Shown here piece after piece: positions 45,019 to 58,769 of a stretch of 64,000 nt of DNA. The translations under genes and the position numbers were made by a program. The notes under the pieces were generated by a model that made no database searches, was not told the DNA's origin, and saw only the letters and a list, made by a program, of their open reading frames with translations. The stretch comes from Sistotremastrum niveocremeum HHB9708 (lineage: Eukaryota; Basidiomycota; Agaricomycetes; Sistotremastrales; Sistotremastraceae). The stretch lies in contig KV419411.1 of assembly GCA_001630475.1 (NCBI GenBank), positions 1 through 64,000 on the forward strand, in the 5' to 3' direction. Each line of letters begins with the position of its first letter. Within the stretch, counting starts at the first letter, position 1.

Positions 45019-45500
45019 TTATGATTCTGCAGCCGTCCTCAGGTGTAGGTTAGGGCGGTGTTGGGGTGATGGAGATAGAAAGGAATCCGCGATCGATACG
45101 TTGAATTGATGGCAGGGCGGCGAGGGAGAAGGGGGATGAGAGTTGTTCGGTTGGATTCGAAGAAAGGGACAGGGAAATGAATAACCGGAGGCGATCTTCG
45201 CTGCAGGGTCGGTGCATCCTTGAGCAAGGATTCCTACGCCACCAATGTCAGCATACACGAAACGACGGAGCGAGATAGGGGGACCTGAGGATATTCACCC
45301 AGAGCTCGCAGGCAGGAGATTTGACTTTGAGGATGAGGTGGTAGAGGATTGGAGAGATGAGCCGGAAGATGATTCGGATGCGATGCCATAGAGATAGTGA
45401 TAGAGATAGAGATAGAGATAAAAGAGATAGGAAGGACGAGAGACGGGCTGAGGAAGAGGGGCAGGAGAGTACGATGAGAAAGAGGGAGAGGGGGGGAGGG
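45019..45500 (-). pseudogene. Relic of a third NCGGxCP secreted-protein gene
   Basis: Minus-strand sequence related to secreted protein 2. The exon 1/intron region is recognisable by GATATTCACCCAGAGC-type sequence and the CCTCAG|GTCCCC donor. Exon 2 begins GILAQGCTDPAAKIASGY and continues with a Pro/Ser-rich stretch. After that the similarity stops: the NCGGxCP core and C-terminus are missing and exon 1 no longer reads through. Upstream non-coding sequence also matches that of protein 2, so this is a truncated direct duplicate of a roughly 1-kb segment. Confidence 0.75.
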
Positions 45501-47232
45501 CGACTATGAGTCCGTCTAAGGCGTCAAGTGAGTAAACTAATATATCGTATCCTCATCCTCATCCTCGCATCAATCTTCTTGATCCCGAGTGCTTCTCGCA
45601 ATCTCGCTCCGTTGTTCCATTCCGAGGTTTCCATCCATGTCATCTTAGACTCATCTAAGGGGCTTGAATAGCGAGACTCCGATGCATCGGGTTGGATGAC
45701 ACGGATCCCGCTGTTTGCGGCGGCGGACCTAAAGCGCTAGTGGTCTGACTATGGGGATCGCTGTGCGAATCTGACCTCCAATGGTAGGCGCTGGCATCCG
45801 TTTTCTGTCGGCGGAGGGAGGAGCGTGAGGGTGCGGACGAGTTCAAGTGGAAATGGATAGTCGGCTCAACTCGGTCGATGGTTCCGTACAACTGAGTTGT
45901 AAACATTTTGTATTGGAAGAAACGGGAGAGGGGTAGCTGAAGATGTCGACCAGAGACTGGGAAATGGATGAATCGTTCAATCGTGTTCTGAAGTGAAGCC
46001 ATTCTGCCCAAAGAGGTAGCGGTCCGTTAACTCCGTTATCATTTAGGGGACCGCAAGGCAGGCAACGCTTAGGATGCGTATTCGGTACATTAAATGAGAG
46101 AGGGGATTCGTTGAGGATTGTGGAACGGGAGATTTTCACGAAATTTTTGAGAGCAGCGATATTATAATGGTCATTTAATAGCAGGGAGCTCGGGTCGGCG
46201 GGAATTGAGAATATTGGGACTCATACTGGACGTTGTTCACCGAACTAGAGGTGGATAGGTCATCAAGACGACGTCGGCTCGCAGCGATAAGGGAGCTATC
46301 GTCAGTGCACCCTGTTGAGTGATAAAGTGATAAAGGGAGATACTGGTACACGTACTCCTGTATGTAGACTCAAGGGCGGATTGAAAATTATTGTTATTTT
46401 CATACACCGGTAACCTGATCCTTGACGTGAATGCATTCATCACATTGGCAGAGCGGTGCCTCCACGGGAGCGGAGTTATCTAGCTGGCCGGAACGATGGA
46501 GGGAGAAATCGTCAGCGCTTCTCATTGGTGACGATTCACTGACGAATTCGAAACAAAGACCTAATGAACTTTCCGAATTCCAACGCACCATCCGTTCGTG
46601 GCATCTTCATTATTATATCACTGGCAATCCCATTCTAGCTATAGCAACGATGGCTCCGCGGTGGACGCATTATCGCCGGGCATTGCCGAGTGAGGACTGA
46701 TCAGAAGGCGGACTCGGAAGTCCCCTTCAACAGACCAATACACGCCTCACGGTAACGCCACAGCTTCAGTCCTCGTTGTATTGTAAAGACTACTTATCAC
46801 CTGCGTCGTCTCATGAGCTCTCAGACTGAACAACGCGTCCCTCTGTCAGTCGATGTTCAAGTTGGGCCACTATCTGACAAATCCAGTGACCATCCGAGTC
46901 CATTATGCTCGTTCCGTGGGAGACTCAGAGCCAACGCTCACATGCGCTCATAGCCTAATACCCATAACACCTGTTAAATCTCAACAATGCTACAAAACCC
47001 CTCCCTCTAAAGTGAGTTTACCGATAAGAAATTCCAAGTAGGGGCGGGGCCAAAAATTGATTTATATCATCTAGCCTTCTTCCTCACCCCTAGTGATACT
47101 TATAGCGCTCTTCGCTTTTGCTGACGTGAGATGGGTGTTCGACGATGCATGAGCTCACCGAAGCGCTTTATTGGGAGTCTTGCCTAATTGGACCGAAAGG
47201 ATCTACCTAGAAGGTCTTCCATTTCCTACACT
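45501..47232. other. Intergenic region
   Basis: Holds the diverged duplicate of the region upstream of secreted protein 2 (to about 45850). A GATAGAGATAGA simple repeat lies just outside it, at about 45400. Several short open frames show no family resemblance. No gene recognised. Confidence 0.4.
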
Positions 47233-47614
47233 CTACGGCGCTTCACTACCAGAATCATCACTGAAGCCGAGATCATAATCGATAGTATCTATCGGCATGT
47301 CCTGGCCTTCGCCGCTGAACTCGCCCTGAGACTGAGGCTCGCAGGAGTTCGTGCTATCGCTGAGTGCGGACTCGACTGCGACATTTAGCAGGCATCGGAT
47401 CCTTCCGTTCCGGTGACTTGCACAGCTTAGTATTGCGCTGGCCAGAGCGACCGATAGGCGTCTTTCGCGATCGCCGGTCTCCTGCATGCTATGAAGCTTG
47501 TTGTGCCTGGTCGAGCCGAGATCGAACGGCATCGACAATGCCTCGATATCAGGCAATGGGGTCGAGTCATTCAGTACATTGGAGCAAACTCGTATTGTTA
47601 CCGATCCAAATCGT
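47233..47614 (-). CDS. Hypothetical protein, 5' end unresolved
   Basis: Minus-strand open exon of about 126 codons, probably the last exon of a gene. It reads RFGSVTIRVCSNVLNDS, then STRHNKLHSMQETGDRERR, LSVALASAILSC and an acidic tail MPIDTIDYDLGFSDDSGSE before the stop at 47233. Composition and the acidic C-terminus look like real coding sequence. An AG at 47615-47616 could be the acceptor; I cannot place the upstream exon. The gene would be transcribed away from the helix-loop-helix gene at 47913, sharing a promoter region of under 300 bp. I do not recognise the family. Confidence 0.45.
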
Positions 47615-47866
47615 CTTTTTCCGCGTCACCTTGAGTGTTAACAATTTGCGTCAGAACATGGATGGATTCATGCATCAGCGGAGGTTTGAGGTATGTCTTT
47701 CTTTTCTATCGCGTGCGATTTTGGCTCAGTTAAGAAAGGTGCATCGCATAAGTTGTGCAGCTGCCTAAGGTGAGTTTAGATCGCAGTCCGCGACATCCAA
47801 TTGACCAAACAGGGGAAAGTGGGTGATTGTCGCGCCAATAAGGGGACTGTGGGGGCGATTCAGAGG

Positions 47867-47874
47867 TATATAAG
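47867..47874 (+). promoter_or_regulatory. TATA box of helix-loop-helix-like gene A
   Basis: TATATAAG lies about 40 bp upstream of the ATG at 47913, followed by a CT-rich stretch. Spacing implies a very short 5' leader. Confidence 0.55.
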
Positions 47875-47912
47875 CATCAGCTCCTTCCCTTAAATCCTCA
47901 CTCACATCGGTC

Positions 47913-48748
47913 ATGTCTTCCCCTCCCTCAGAGCAAGAGCCCACAGCCCAAAAAATCTACCGCGATAAACGTATCCAAGGCTTCGAAAACCTCAAGGCTG
48001 CATTGGATCTAAGCGGCACCATGATGCTGTCGTCGTCACAGCCATCTATCTTAGAAGCAGCCACCAAGAAAATTCTGTGAGCACTCACTCTTTCCTTCGA
48101 CGGCGTCAATTCACATGTCACCTTGATTAGAGAGTATCGTAAGGCGGTATATGATCTCAATCATCTCATTGTTCTGACCCGGTATTTCCTGACCATACCC
48201 ACCTCCCCCTCCGGCTTCTTACATTGATCTATAGGGAGTTGAAGGAAGAAATATCCCTGCTTCGAGCAGACGTGTCTGAAATTCGCAAGGCCGTGACCGC
48301 CACGAACGCTGATCCACCAGCCAATCTCCTCCCCGCGCCAAATAACCAAGCAGCCGATTCTTCGTCTACCAACACTCATCCGAACTTCATCTCCTCCGAT
48401 ACCTCACAGGTCCCACTCCAATTCGCACCCCACTCGTACCCGAGCCCAAATGCTACAGCGGTGTTCCATAATACGACCAACCAGTTTCCCGGGCTGGAAA
48501 ACGTTCTCGGATCAGGTGCCAAATGGACGACAGGCACTAGTCTCAACAACATCGGCTACAACAATGAAGCCTCTACCTTGCCATCCTCATCCACCGCTTC
48601 CTTTCCTATCGATCCTTCTTCTCGACCTCCGGAGACGTCGATCGATACATCCAATGATAGCTATGATGAAGCCAATGGCTTCTTGGGATTTGGGGGAGGC
48701 GATGATCTCTTATCTCTGCAATCTTATATTATGAACGGATGCTTCTAG
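47913..48748 (+). CDS. Helix-loop-helix/coiled-coil protein A, putative regulator
   Basis: Protein of 242 residues, three exons (47913-48076, 48131-48181, 48235-48748). The N-terminal half resembles a weak helix-loop-helix plus zipper. It has KIYRDKRIQGFENLKAAL as first helix, a Ser-rich loop, ILEAATKKIL with YRKAVYDLNHLIVL as second helix, then ELKEEISLLRADVSEIRK as a coiled coil. The C-terminal half is Ser/Thr/Asn/Pro-rich with an acidic end (DDLLSLQSYIM), the layout of a transactivation region. The basic DNA-binding segment is poor, so DNA contact may need a partner. The gene at 52600 has the same arrangement and matching anchor residues, so they are likely diverged paralogues. A TATA box precedes it. 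A nuclear dimerising regulator is the best guess, from architecture only. Confidence 0.65.
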
Positions 48749-50112
48749 TTTTTTCTCCCTTTCTCACAGTCCCGGTGTGTATTCGTGATTGTTTACTGAG
48801 TATTTGTTGGCTAATATTCGTTCTCTCGGATCCCAGACGAATGTTCTTGTCTGTTTGTCTAGTATCGCGATCAAGCGATGTGCGTTCAGATTGTACCATT
48901 TCGGATGACAGCTATACCCATCATGCTAGTAATAATGACTTGGCTGATCCTGTCGGCGATTCCGGGATGAGCCTTCTCCAGTTCTCAATAACCGATATAA
49001 ATCATATAATACTTTTTTTGGGATGAACGGCATGGGGTCAGCAGTATTCATAAAAAATCAGAGATTAAATGCGTACATAGAAATGATATAACGGTATTTC
49101 GAAATTAGGCCTTGACTCAACCTCACCCGCGCAAGGTTTTCAGGTCGGTTGTCGGCAGAATCGGCATCGGCCCACCAACAATGAAATTAGAACTCCGATT
49201 AGACTCGGTCATCCCCCGCTGTTCTGTTTCTCGAGCTCATCCGAATTCCTGTGGGGGTTTGCAGATGTGAGATGGCATAAAGTTGATAATGTGTGTTGAT
49301 AATGTGTGTGGGAACCGACAGTATGCCTCTGGTCATTATGAATATTCTCTCTTTCACTGAATCCATCTAGGAAGATTTTTCGTCTGCAACTCTGCGTGGC
49401 CTCTCTCGGCCTTTCAAGATCGAATCTTCAGAAACCGAGGGTATCGCGATGAATCCCGAGCTTCGAGGCTTGAGATGCGGGACATAGCAGCCTGAGAGGC
49501 GTCTTTCGCCGAGTCGACTCACGACCGGCGTCCTGGAAATATATTCGGGGCCTCGGATTATCATTCCTCTCCCTTTGATCTATCGTAATCTGCGTCTGCA
49601 AGAATTCTGGATGTCATCAAGATCGCCGCCGATACATCTCGGAGACTCGGCTGGACTACCCAAGATGGATACGGTCTGCGAACAGATTACTGGATTTGGA
49701 GAGTTGGTGCACCAGTTGATGCACCGTGCGTGAACCGTGCGTGAACCACTCGCCGCTGGTAGGAGTAGGCCCTCTATGATTCTGTTCTTCCGGGTTTCCT
49801 CTCACTCCTATAAAACTCTCAATGCACTGAAGAGGCGAGGATTTCCTCCCCCACGTCCCTATCTTTACCGATAGTCCGTCCCTCGTACGTCCCTGCCACC
49901 CTCATCCCTACCCACAACCAAATCCTCTGCAGTATCCCTTTGTCTGGCAAACCCGCTGCGTCATTCCCTGTATCCTACGCGTACTCTCTTTCCAGGCTTC
50001 GCCGCATCTAGCTACTAGCTAGGGGCTGTCACTGGGTACGATAGTCAACCTATCCCTCGATAGTACGTGACGGACTTAGCCCAATATCAATTCTTACATA
50101 ATTTTCAAATAT
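48749..50112. other. Intergenic region
   Basis: 3' flank of gene A and further non-coding sequence. A short direct duplication of GATAATGTGTGT occurs near 49280-49310. No gene recognised. Confidence 0.45.
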
Positions 50113-50534
50113 TTACAACCCATCAAGGCAATGTCCCCCGGGTACGTCGTTGTTGAGTTGACAATGTCGACTATCTGTGCTGATATTCTGAAGCCTTGCC
50201 ACTAAAGGATAGCCAATAGACCTGCCTCGCACGAAAAGATTCGAAGTATCTTCCGTGATCCTCTTCTCCTCAATCTTTTTGGATCGTCGCTCCTCCCCTC
50301 TCAGACCTGATGATTCGATAGTAACGTTTTCTTTCACGGAAAGCACACTGGCACGATCATAAGGGCGGCGTACATATCAAAGTAAGCATACGTGACTCCG
50401 AAGAGTTGTTTTGAGACGGGAGACGGAGCTATACACCCCTCAACGTGGATGGCGTCACCCGCCAGCTCTCGAATGAACTCATGCTGCGACCTGATCACAA
50501 CAAGACAGGTAGCTTTTTTGTGATCGAAGATCAT
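50113..50534 (-). pseudogene. Possible RTA1-like membrane-protein fragment
   Basis: Minus-strand sequence reads CLVVIRSQHEFIRELAG, then YAYFDMYAALMIVPVCFP, then a charged tail. The arrangement (Ile-Arg-Ser, Glu, Gly, later Tyr-x-Phe-Asp and a hydrophobic helix ending in Pro) recalls the last helices and tail of RTA1-type lipid-transporter proteins. The segment between the blocks is atypical and no upstream exons are convincing. It is probably a remnant; the assignment is tentative. Confidence 0.3.
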
Positions 50535-52599
50535 TTTCTTAATCCGACCGACGACTGCCGTTTTCTCTGAAAAGTACGTGATCGGTCGAGCACGTACCTG
50601 ATATTGATATATATCTTAGACCTTTGCCATGCCTTCACGAGATAAAGAAAACCTCACCTTCAGGGTACGCGAGTAATCAATCGCAGATCCGATTCTGACC
50701 TATGTCTTCGCCAGTTGCCACCCTCATACTTGCACCGAGATTGGCGGCTACGATTTCGTCGATTAGCTTGCGCCGCGAAGGGATCAGCGACCCATGTCGC
50801 ACACAATTCAGACCACGTTTCTTGAGAGTACGTGACTTGCCAACCACAGATCCGACTTTAATGTATTTCTTAGACGTTTGCCACCCAACACCAAGAGTCC
50901 GGACGGTCTACAACCTGATGGCCGTGTGTTGATCCTTGAGCCAAACATATGTTTCCCCCATGTCCTGCAGGATAATCGCTGGATGAATCAGTCAATTTGC
51001 ACACTCGGTGGTCATGATGGAATCATCATTCGGAGGTCAACTGAGCTTATTCTGTGACCCCGGATCACGGCAACAAGATCTTTTGGTTATTACAACTCGT
51101 CGAACACGATCCTGCGAGGCTGCCACTCTCTTCAAAATTCAACCACCGATTATGATGGCACATGATTTCGGCCGAGTTGCTTCAAGGGGGCGTCAGAGGG
51201 GGCCTTTTGATCCACAACAACAAGGCGTCTACAGCGTCGTACTCACTCATCCCACGCCATCATCCCCACTGCATCCGAGACGAATATTTCCCTCAATGAC
51301 TCCATGCAACGGTTTCGTCTCTCCGCGGTCCCTCTCCTTTCTCTGGTACGCATCGCTACTCTGGCTTTTCCTTTTCCCACCCCCCTCGACCGCCAACAGA
51401 GCATTTGTTCAATCACCTTCCACACCCTCCTTACTCTCATTGTTCTACTTAAATTGTCTGTCTGGACAAATGAATTTAAATTTGGACTGGATGCGCTGAC
51501 TCCCGAAGCTGGATGGCAAGATTCTAATGTGGCTAGTGACGATACCGTGGAAGCCAAGTGATGAGAGTACGAATGCGTCTGACATTACATATATCATAAA
51601 AACCCTTGACTCTGTTGCTCGAACCTCCGCGGTTGAAGTACACCCAACTACTGAAACGCAAGACGGCTATGTCAACTGTATCCAAGGTTGATCCAATTCA
51701 CTTTTCCTAGTGGCCCTGACAGATCTCGGGTTTTTCAAATGTAAACGGAAGAACAAGCATTTGACGACTCGAAGCACGAATGCTCGGAGTTTTCCAAAGA
51801 CAGCACCACTGAACAAGAGGACCCAATTAGCCAAGGTTAACGTTATGATGGGGTCGAGCCAGGCGTGATGCGCGCGGGAGAGGCTGAGAGCTCCGTTATG
51901 GGTCCGAGCGTTTGTCATCACGAAACGCTAATGTCCTTTGAGGAGTCAATCGGGCCCGGGCTGGATCATTATGAGCCATGATCTGACAATGCTTCAGGTT
52001 TCACCGAATTCTCCTCTATACGGTACTTCAGGGTCTTGCTCTCAAAGCCTCCTCATTCGCGCTTGAAAGCGCCATAGCCTATATATGGATGAGTCGTCAC
52101 AAGGGACCGCTACCTCCTACAGAGTCCTACTAGTATACCACCCACTTTTACATAAACCTCATATAATTATATATGAGGGAACAGACCGTCACAGATTCTG
52201 AGGTCGTTGAAGAAGTTGTCAGCCCGTTGTGTCTATAACTGAACCAAAATTTTGATCTCTCGTATGCATCCCCACCTTCGTCAGCGTCAAACTGGACGAT
52301 ATTTAACATGTCGATCGAAGGTTCGGAGTCCGGAAGGGTGTGTGCACTTATTTGCACAGCCTCAAAAATGGGTGCACCCGTCCGCATTAGGAAAGAAATT
52401 ATCTCTGCGGCCATAGGATGTACAAGATGCAGTAGGGCTCCGAGCTGCTACAGTATAAAGCTTTGGGCCTTCAAGGTCTGCTAGCCTTCATAGCCCAACT
52501 CCTCAATCGAGAATCGGACTGCGCCAATTGCATTACGAAACCGAACACTCGATAACTCCCAATCAATCAGCCACTATCCTATCGTATTAGTTCTCTGTC
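50535..52599. other. Intergenic region with degenerate repeats
   Basis: Non-coding as far as I can tell. Between about 50580 and 50895 there are three loosely similar stretches containing a GTACGTGA-like start, CAGATCCGA and TCTTAGAC-TTTGCCA. They may be a degenerate tandem repeat or decayed exons. The minus-strand frame 51243-51557 has no recognised family. Confidence 0.3.
52454..52460 (+). promoter_or_regulatory. TATA box of helix-loop-helix-like gene B
   Basis: TATAAAG about 145 bp upstream of the ATG at 52600. Confidence 0.45.
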
Positions 52600-53356
52600 A
52601 TGTCTTCTCATTCACCGACACCCCCCGCACAGACGACTCAGCATGCCAGTGCGACCCCCCAGGGCAAATATCGCCAACACCGCTCAGATTGTTTCAAAGA
52701 GCTGCAGGAGCTGTTGTTTCAACGAAGCGGTCGTCGTTTACCATCGTATCCCAAGACATTGGCTGAAGCTGTAAAAATAATACGGTAATTTTTTTTCCGG
52801 TTTTTTGCTCATTGCCCTGGCGCTCATGTTGGGACAGAGAGGACGGAGAGGCACGAAAGCAGCAAGAAGAGGCACGCAAGCAACAAGAAGAAGCAATTAT
52901 GTATGACTCTTATTCTTCCTCTCTTAGATCGCAATTCTGACAATAGTGTGGAGTGAATTGAAGAAAGATCTTACAGACCTGCGAGAACAGAATTCTGAGC
53001 TCCGCCATGAGAACTCCGAGCTTCGCAAAGAAGTATCACTATATCGAAGAGAACACGCCGTGTCTCAGCAAGAAGCGTGGGAACTCCGCAGAGAGGTGTT
53101 CCAGCTTCAAAAGACGCGCGCCAACTGCAATCCGGAGGTTCCTGGTTTCGCCGGTTCACACTTTCCTGCCATTCCTCCGAAGGGGGACACCTCTATAGGC
53201 TCGACGTCTATCCCACAACTTCTCGAGATGGAAACTCGCGCCACTTTCGACTTCGAACAAGCCATAGGCTCGGTATCACAACCCTCGCGCCATTTGATGG
53301 CAAGCGACCCCATCGCCGGGAGCTCTGCTGCAGACCTCGCCCACTGGTGTTTCTAA
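52600..53356 (+). CDS. Helix-loop-helix/coiled-coil protein B, putative regulator
   Basis: Putative paralogue of gene A. The first exon (52600-52784) gives a Ser/Pro/Thr leader, then GKYRQHRSDCFKELQELL, a loop and LAEAVKIIR, aligning with the two helices of gene A. A second exon (from 52838) reads EARKQQEEARKQQEEA, and the last (to 53356) continues ELKKDLTDLREQNSELRHEN and SELRKEVSLYRRE, a long heptad-rich coiled coil. The C-terminus is Ser/Pro-rich with an acidic/hydrophobic end. The junction of exons 2 and 3 does not work in frame at the obvious sites: the GT at 52901 and AG at 52946 leave a stop. So either another acceptor for exon 2 is used, or there is a one-base lesion. Length is about 210 residues. 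Function as a dimerising regulator is inferred. Confidence 0.6.
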
Positions 53357-54609
53357 AAATCTGAATGCACAACACGCTTGATGTCTTAGGTACGGTGTGA
53401 ACACCCTCAGCTCTTTTTCTTCGCATTAATGTGATATATCAGATACCGCGTCTGAGCTGACGAACGTCTCATAATCCTCTTGATAATCTTCTTTTATCGT
53501 TCATTTTTGGTTCTTGTATTTGTTTTGTTGCTGATGTTAGTTTTTGTTGTGGATACGTTTCTCTACGTGATGTGTCCTTCTCTCTTGTCCTTGTTCATAT
53601 ATACCCAGGCCCGTTGTGATTAGCTTTTCCAACGGCGGAAGCCTACGAAGCGCATGTTCGGTATTGTGGATATTGACACGTGTTATTTTTTTCCCTCCCC
53701 AACCTCGCGAACTGCTGGAGCTGACTCTGGGGAGAAGAGATAATCTAACCTCCTTAGCATCTGTTAACTCTGCTTCCTCTCGTTTTTATCCTTTGCTTAT
53801 CGCCATGTTCAAGCGAGTGTCGGCGCGAATGACGTCTGCCAGCGATCTGAACTAGACGACGCCGAAGATGGCGGCCCCAGCAATCGGCATATCTGTAGCC
53901 ACACATGAAAAATCAACGTTATGAGCGGGGTAGATTCCAACTAGTGAGCGAGATAGATTTCAGTTACGGACACCACTGAAAAGTATGGTGCGAAGGAGCG
54001 ACAGTAAGTCCTTCAGAATTCGCCAAATTTCTTCACCGCACGGCGTGCGCCAAATCCAAAGCAATATCCATCGACGGTGACGAAACGAAGCTCCGGGATA
54101 CCCATAGGTGTTCAAGATCTCCGCGATCGGGACTTTCGTCGTGAGCTTAGACCGCCTGCAACGGTTGCGCTTAAAGTTTAAAGGACAGCCCCGAGGACGG
54201 GCGGTCGACGTGCCGAGGACCACGAATGCGAGCCAGATGTCAGACAGAACGACGTCGGGAGATATCACAAAAGATTGGCAGCTTGAAGAGTGAACGAATC
54301 AGTCTGAGCGAGGTTATCAAATCGCCCTAATCGGCAGGGTTCGCTTGAAGCTTTGAACGTTGGTCTTATTGTGCGGAATTTGAGATAGCGGTTCAGTGAG
54401 AATGAAACTTTCAAGATTATTGAATATCCAACTCGAGGTCGGTGGTCAAGTAATGAGGCAAGGTTTGACGCGAGATCTGACGTGGCAGGCCTGACCAAAC
54501 AAAACAAAACAAAACAAGCACACGTGGGGACTCGGTGTTCGGCAGCATCGGCCGATGTAGTATTTTGTCAACGCTCAGCGGTCATCATGATAACCTCGCC
54601 CTAGACTTC
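53357..54609. other. Intergenic region
   Basis: 3' flanks of helix-loop-helix-like gene B (+) and of DAHP synthase (-). T-rich sequence follows gene B. A short AAAAC pentanucleotide run lies at about 54497-54515. No gene recognised. Confidence 0.5.
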
Positions 54610-56400
<1,791 letters not shown>

Positions 56401-58769
56401 GGCTTTTGGTCAGCGTTCAGGGCGGCGAGGAGGAGCTGAACGAGTCACCACCGAAAATTTCGAAAGGCCAGAGGCGCTATCACGTGACATAGCCACGTTT
56501 GACGTTTTCGGCCGGAGCGGGATCTTTCTTTCATTCTCAAGCTTTCTAATTACTGATCACGATAATCTCGACAGGGTACAGAACTTCATAACGATACGAA
56601 GAGGAAGACTGACATTAAGGCGTTGGTAGGGAACATTCCGAACGTTACTGAACTTGACTTGTTCTCCCGATCGTCGCGCGACTTGGACTGTCCCTCGGAT
56701 TGCCGGGCCTTGATCCTACTTCATAGTTCAGATAGTGAGCCAAGCATCATCGAACGCGCAATCGCCCCAGGCACAGGGGGAGAACTCTGCCCTCTACCAC
56801 TTATGCATCAAATTATCAGAAGAAGTGGAAGCAGCACGCATTTCGCACCTGGTACCCAGGGAAGTCGGGACGATCTCCTAGTGAAAAGCTGAGCTGACGC
56901 CATGCGGCTATCACGGTCAGACACCGAATGTTCCCAGCAATGTTGTCTTGATGAACGATGGAACATTTCATCCAGGCATGCATCCTTATCTCGCTCTCTC
57001 ATCAGCAGCCTGCATTCAGCAATCAGTACTCAGCACCGTGACCGCAGTACAGTGGTTCGACCTCGACCGGGACCGATTGCTCTATCCTTTCTGGAACGGT
57101 GGAATAAGGGGCCCTCATGGTACAGAAGCTCGTTCGTCGCAAATGTGGGCAAATGCGAGAAGTCTGCGTTTGCTGTCGGTTTCGGGATGGAGAGCAATCG
57201 GACGCAGCGTGTATCCGTTCAGAAATGGGGTCGTTCGAATGACCTGTTGGCTCCCTTGGCGCAAAGATGGAGAGAGGAGTTATTCCTGGTTATGGAATGG
57301 AATGTGAAGTGGTCCTAGGCAAATTCGATGTGCGAGTGAATGGAGCGCGAAGGAAGGGAAGATTCGTGACGCCTGCACATATTCAAAGGTCGACAAGAAT
57401 AAAGCGGCCTCCCACAGTCCGCGTTGTATTTGTAGGTAAAGAGCATACGAGGGTGCAAAAGGCGCACCCGAACAGGGCGCGACTGACGCGCATCAAGGTA
57501 CGCGTCCGTCGGGAGGAAATTGCATTTCCTTATGTGACGCGGAATGAGAATCGAGTGACATGTTGGGACACCTGAAAATTAGGAAATAGAATCAGAACTC
57601 CCGAGGCGGCGTCTTAGCGTGAATTTCGCCCACGGTCTTACATATTAACATATCCGGCGACCAATAGGAATGGCTCTTTCGTCGACCTGCCCTCTTTTCG
57701 AGGAGAACACGACGCCGCTTGGACCCATTTCGATAATTGTTTCGGGTAGTGTACATACAATACCTGGCTGTCACGATCGTAAGTAATGTGATGATAATTG
57801 AGGATTTCGAAACTATTATGCAATAACCTGTGCTTGTTCTTGTCACTTTCCATCTGGGCTTAGCAAAATTGGACTCGTGAGCTTCACCCTGGCTAATTCA
57901 AGTGATCCCATCACGAGAGGGAGGACAAATCAAGAGCGGAATGAATCAGCTGCACTGGCCAGCGAGACGGTGTTGCCGATTCTGAAGCTGGCTCACTCAT
58001 TCTGACGGTGAGCAAACACGAGGCCGGAGACAGAGCCGCTTTCGGAGTTTGGATTCGTATCTCTGCCAGTCCTCCAGCTTCGAGGCTAACCTCGAATGAG
58101 CAGCTTGCTTGACCGCTTCGAATGCACACTCAAACCTGACGAATGATGGCGAACGTCGACTTCCTGCTTATCATTTGAATCAAGCTTGGATGTGCAAATG
58201 CCAAAATGCCATGCCATGTTCATTAATCTCGCTGCTCAGGGCCGCTTCCGGGAACGAGCATGACGACGCCAGACGCAGACCAGCCTAGCCTGAACTTGGA
58301 TCGGAGTGCTTCGGTCAATTATCAGAATCCACCCTAGCTCGTTCCCTCAAAGTTCGATCGCCGTCGCCTTTCTAGCCGCCTCCTCAACCATATAGGGGCG
58401 ACGATAGCCGAATGTATCAGTCATCCTTGCACTCCCATTCGAGGGTTGCACACAGCGATCTCAAGAGAGCGAGAACATGTCTGACATACTGCGAGCAGAA
58501 TTCCACGTTACAGGTTCTAGCGCTGATCGATGGATTCTTGCGAGCGGTTCCTGTTCGCTTGTCTTTTTCGAGGGCTCTCCACTAAGCTGACTCTGATATA
58601 ATCCACCTCTGTGCTCCAAGTTCTGTCGACACCCCTCCCAGTGCCACCTCACCTCCTCTCTACGCCTTCCTTCCACTTCATCCTTGTACGATCTGTGGTC
58701 GGCTTATCATCCTCTAATCCTCTCATCAATACCTCTTGCATTCTGTTCTCGCTTTGCATTCGACGAACA
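56401..58769. other. Long intergenic region
   Basis: Upstream region of DAHP synthase (-) and of the DUF6699 gene (+). Open frames at 56902-57318 and 57267-57575 (+) and 57592-57853 (-) show no domain or splice support. No gene recognised in 2.4 kb. Confidence 0.45.

Noticed and set aside
47233-53356. Homeodomain mating-type (HD1/HD2) locus
   Set aside because: No WFxNxR homeodomain motif in any of the genes; helix-loop-helix/coiled-coil fits better.
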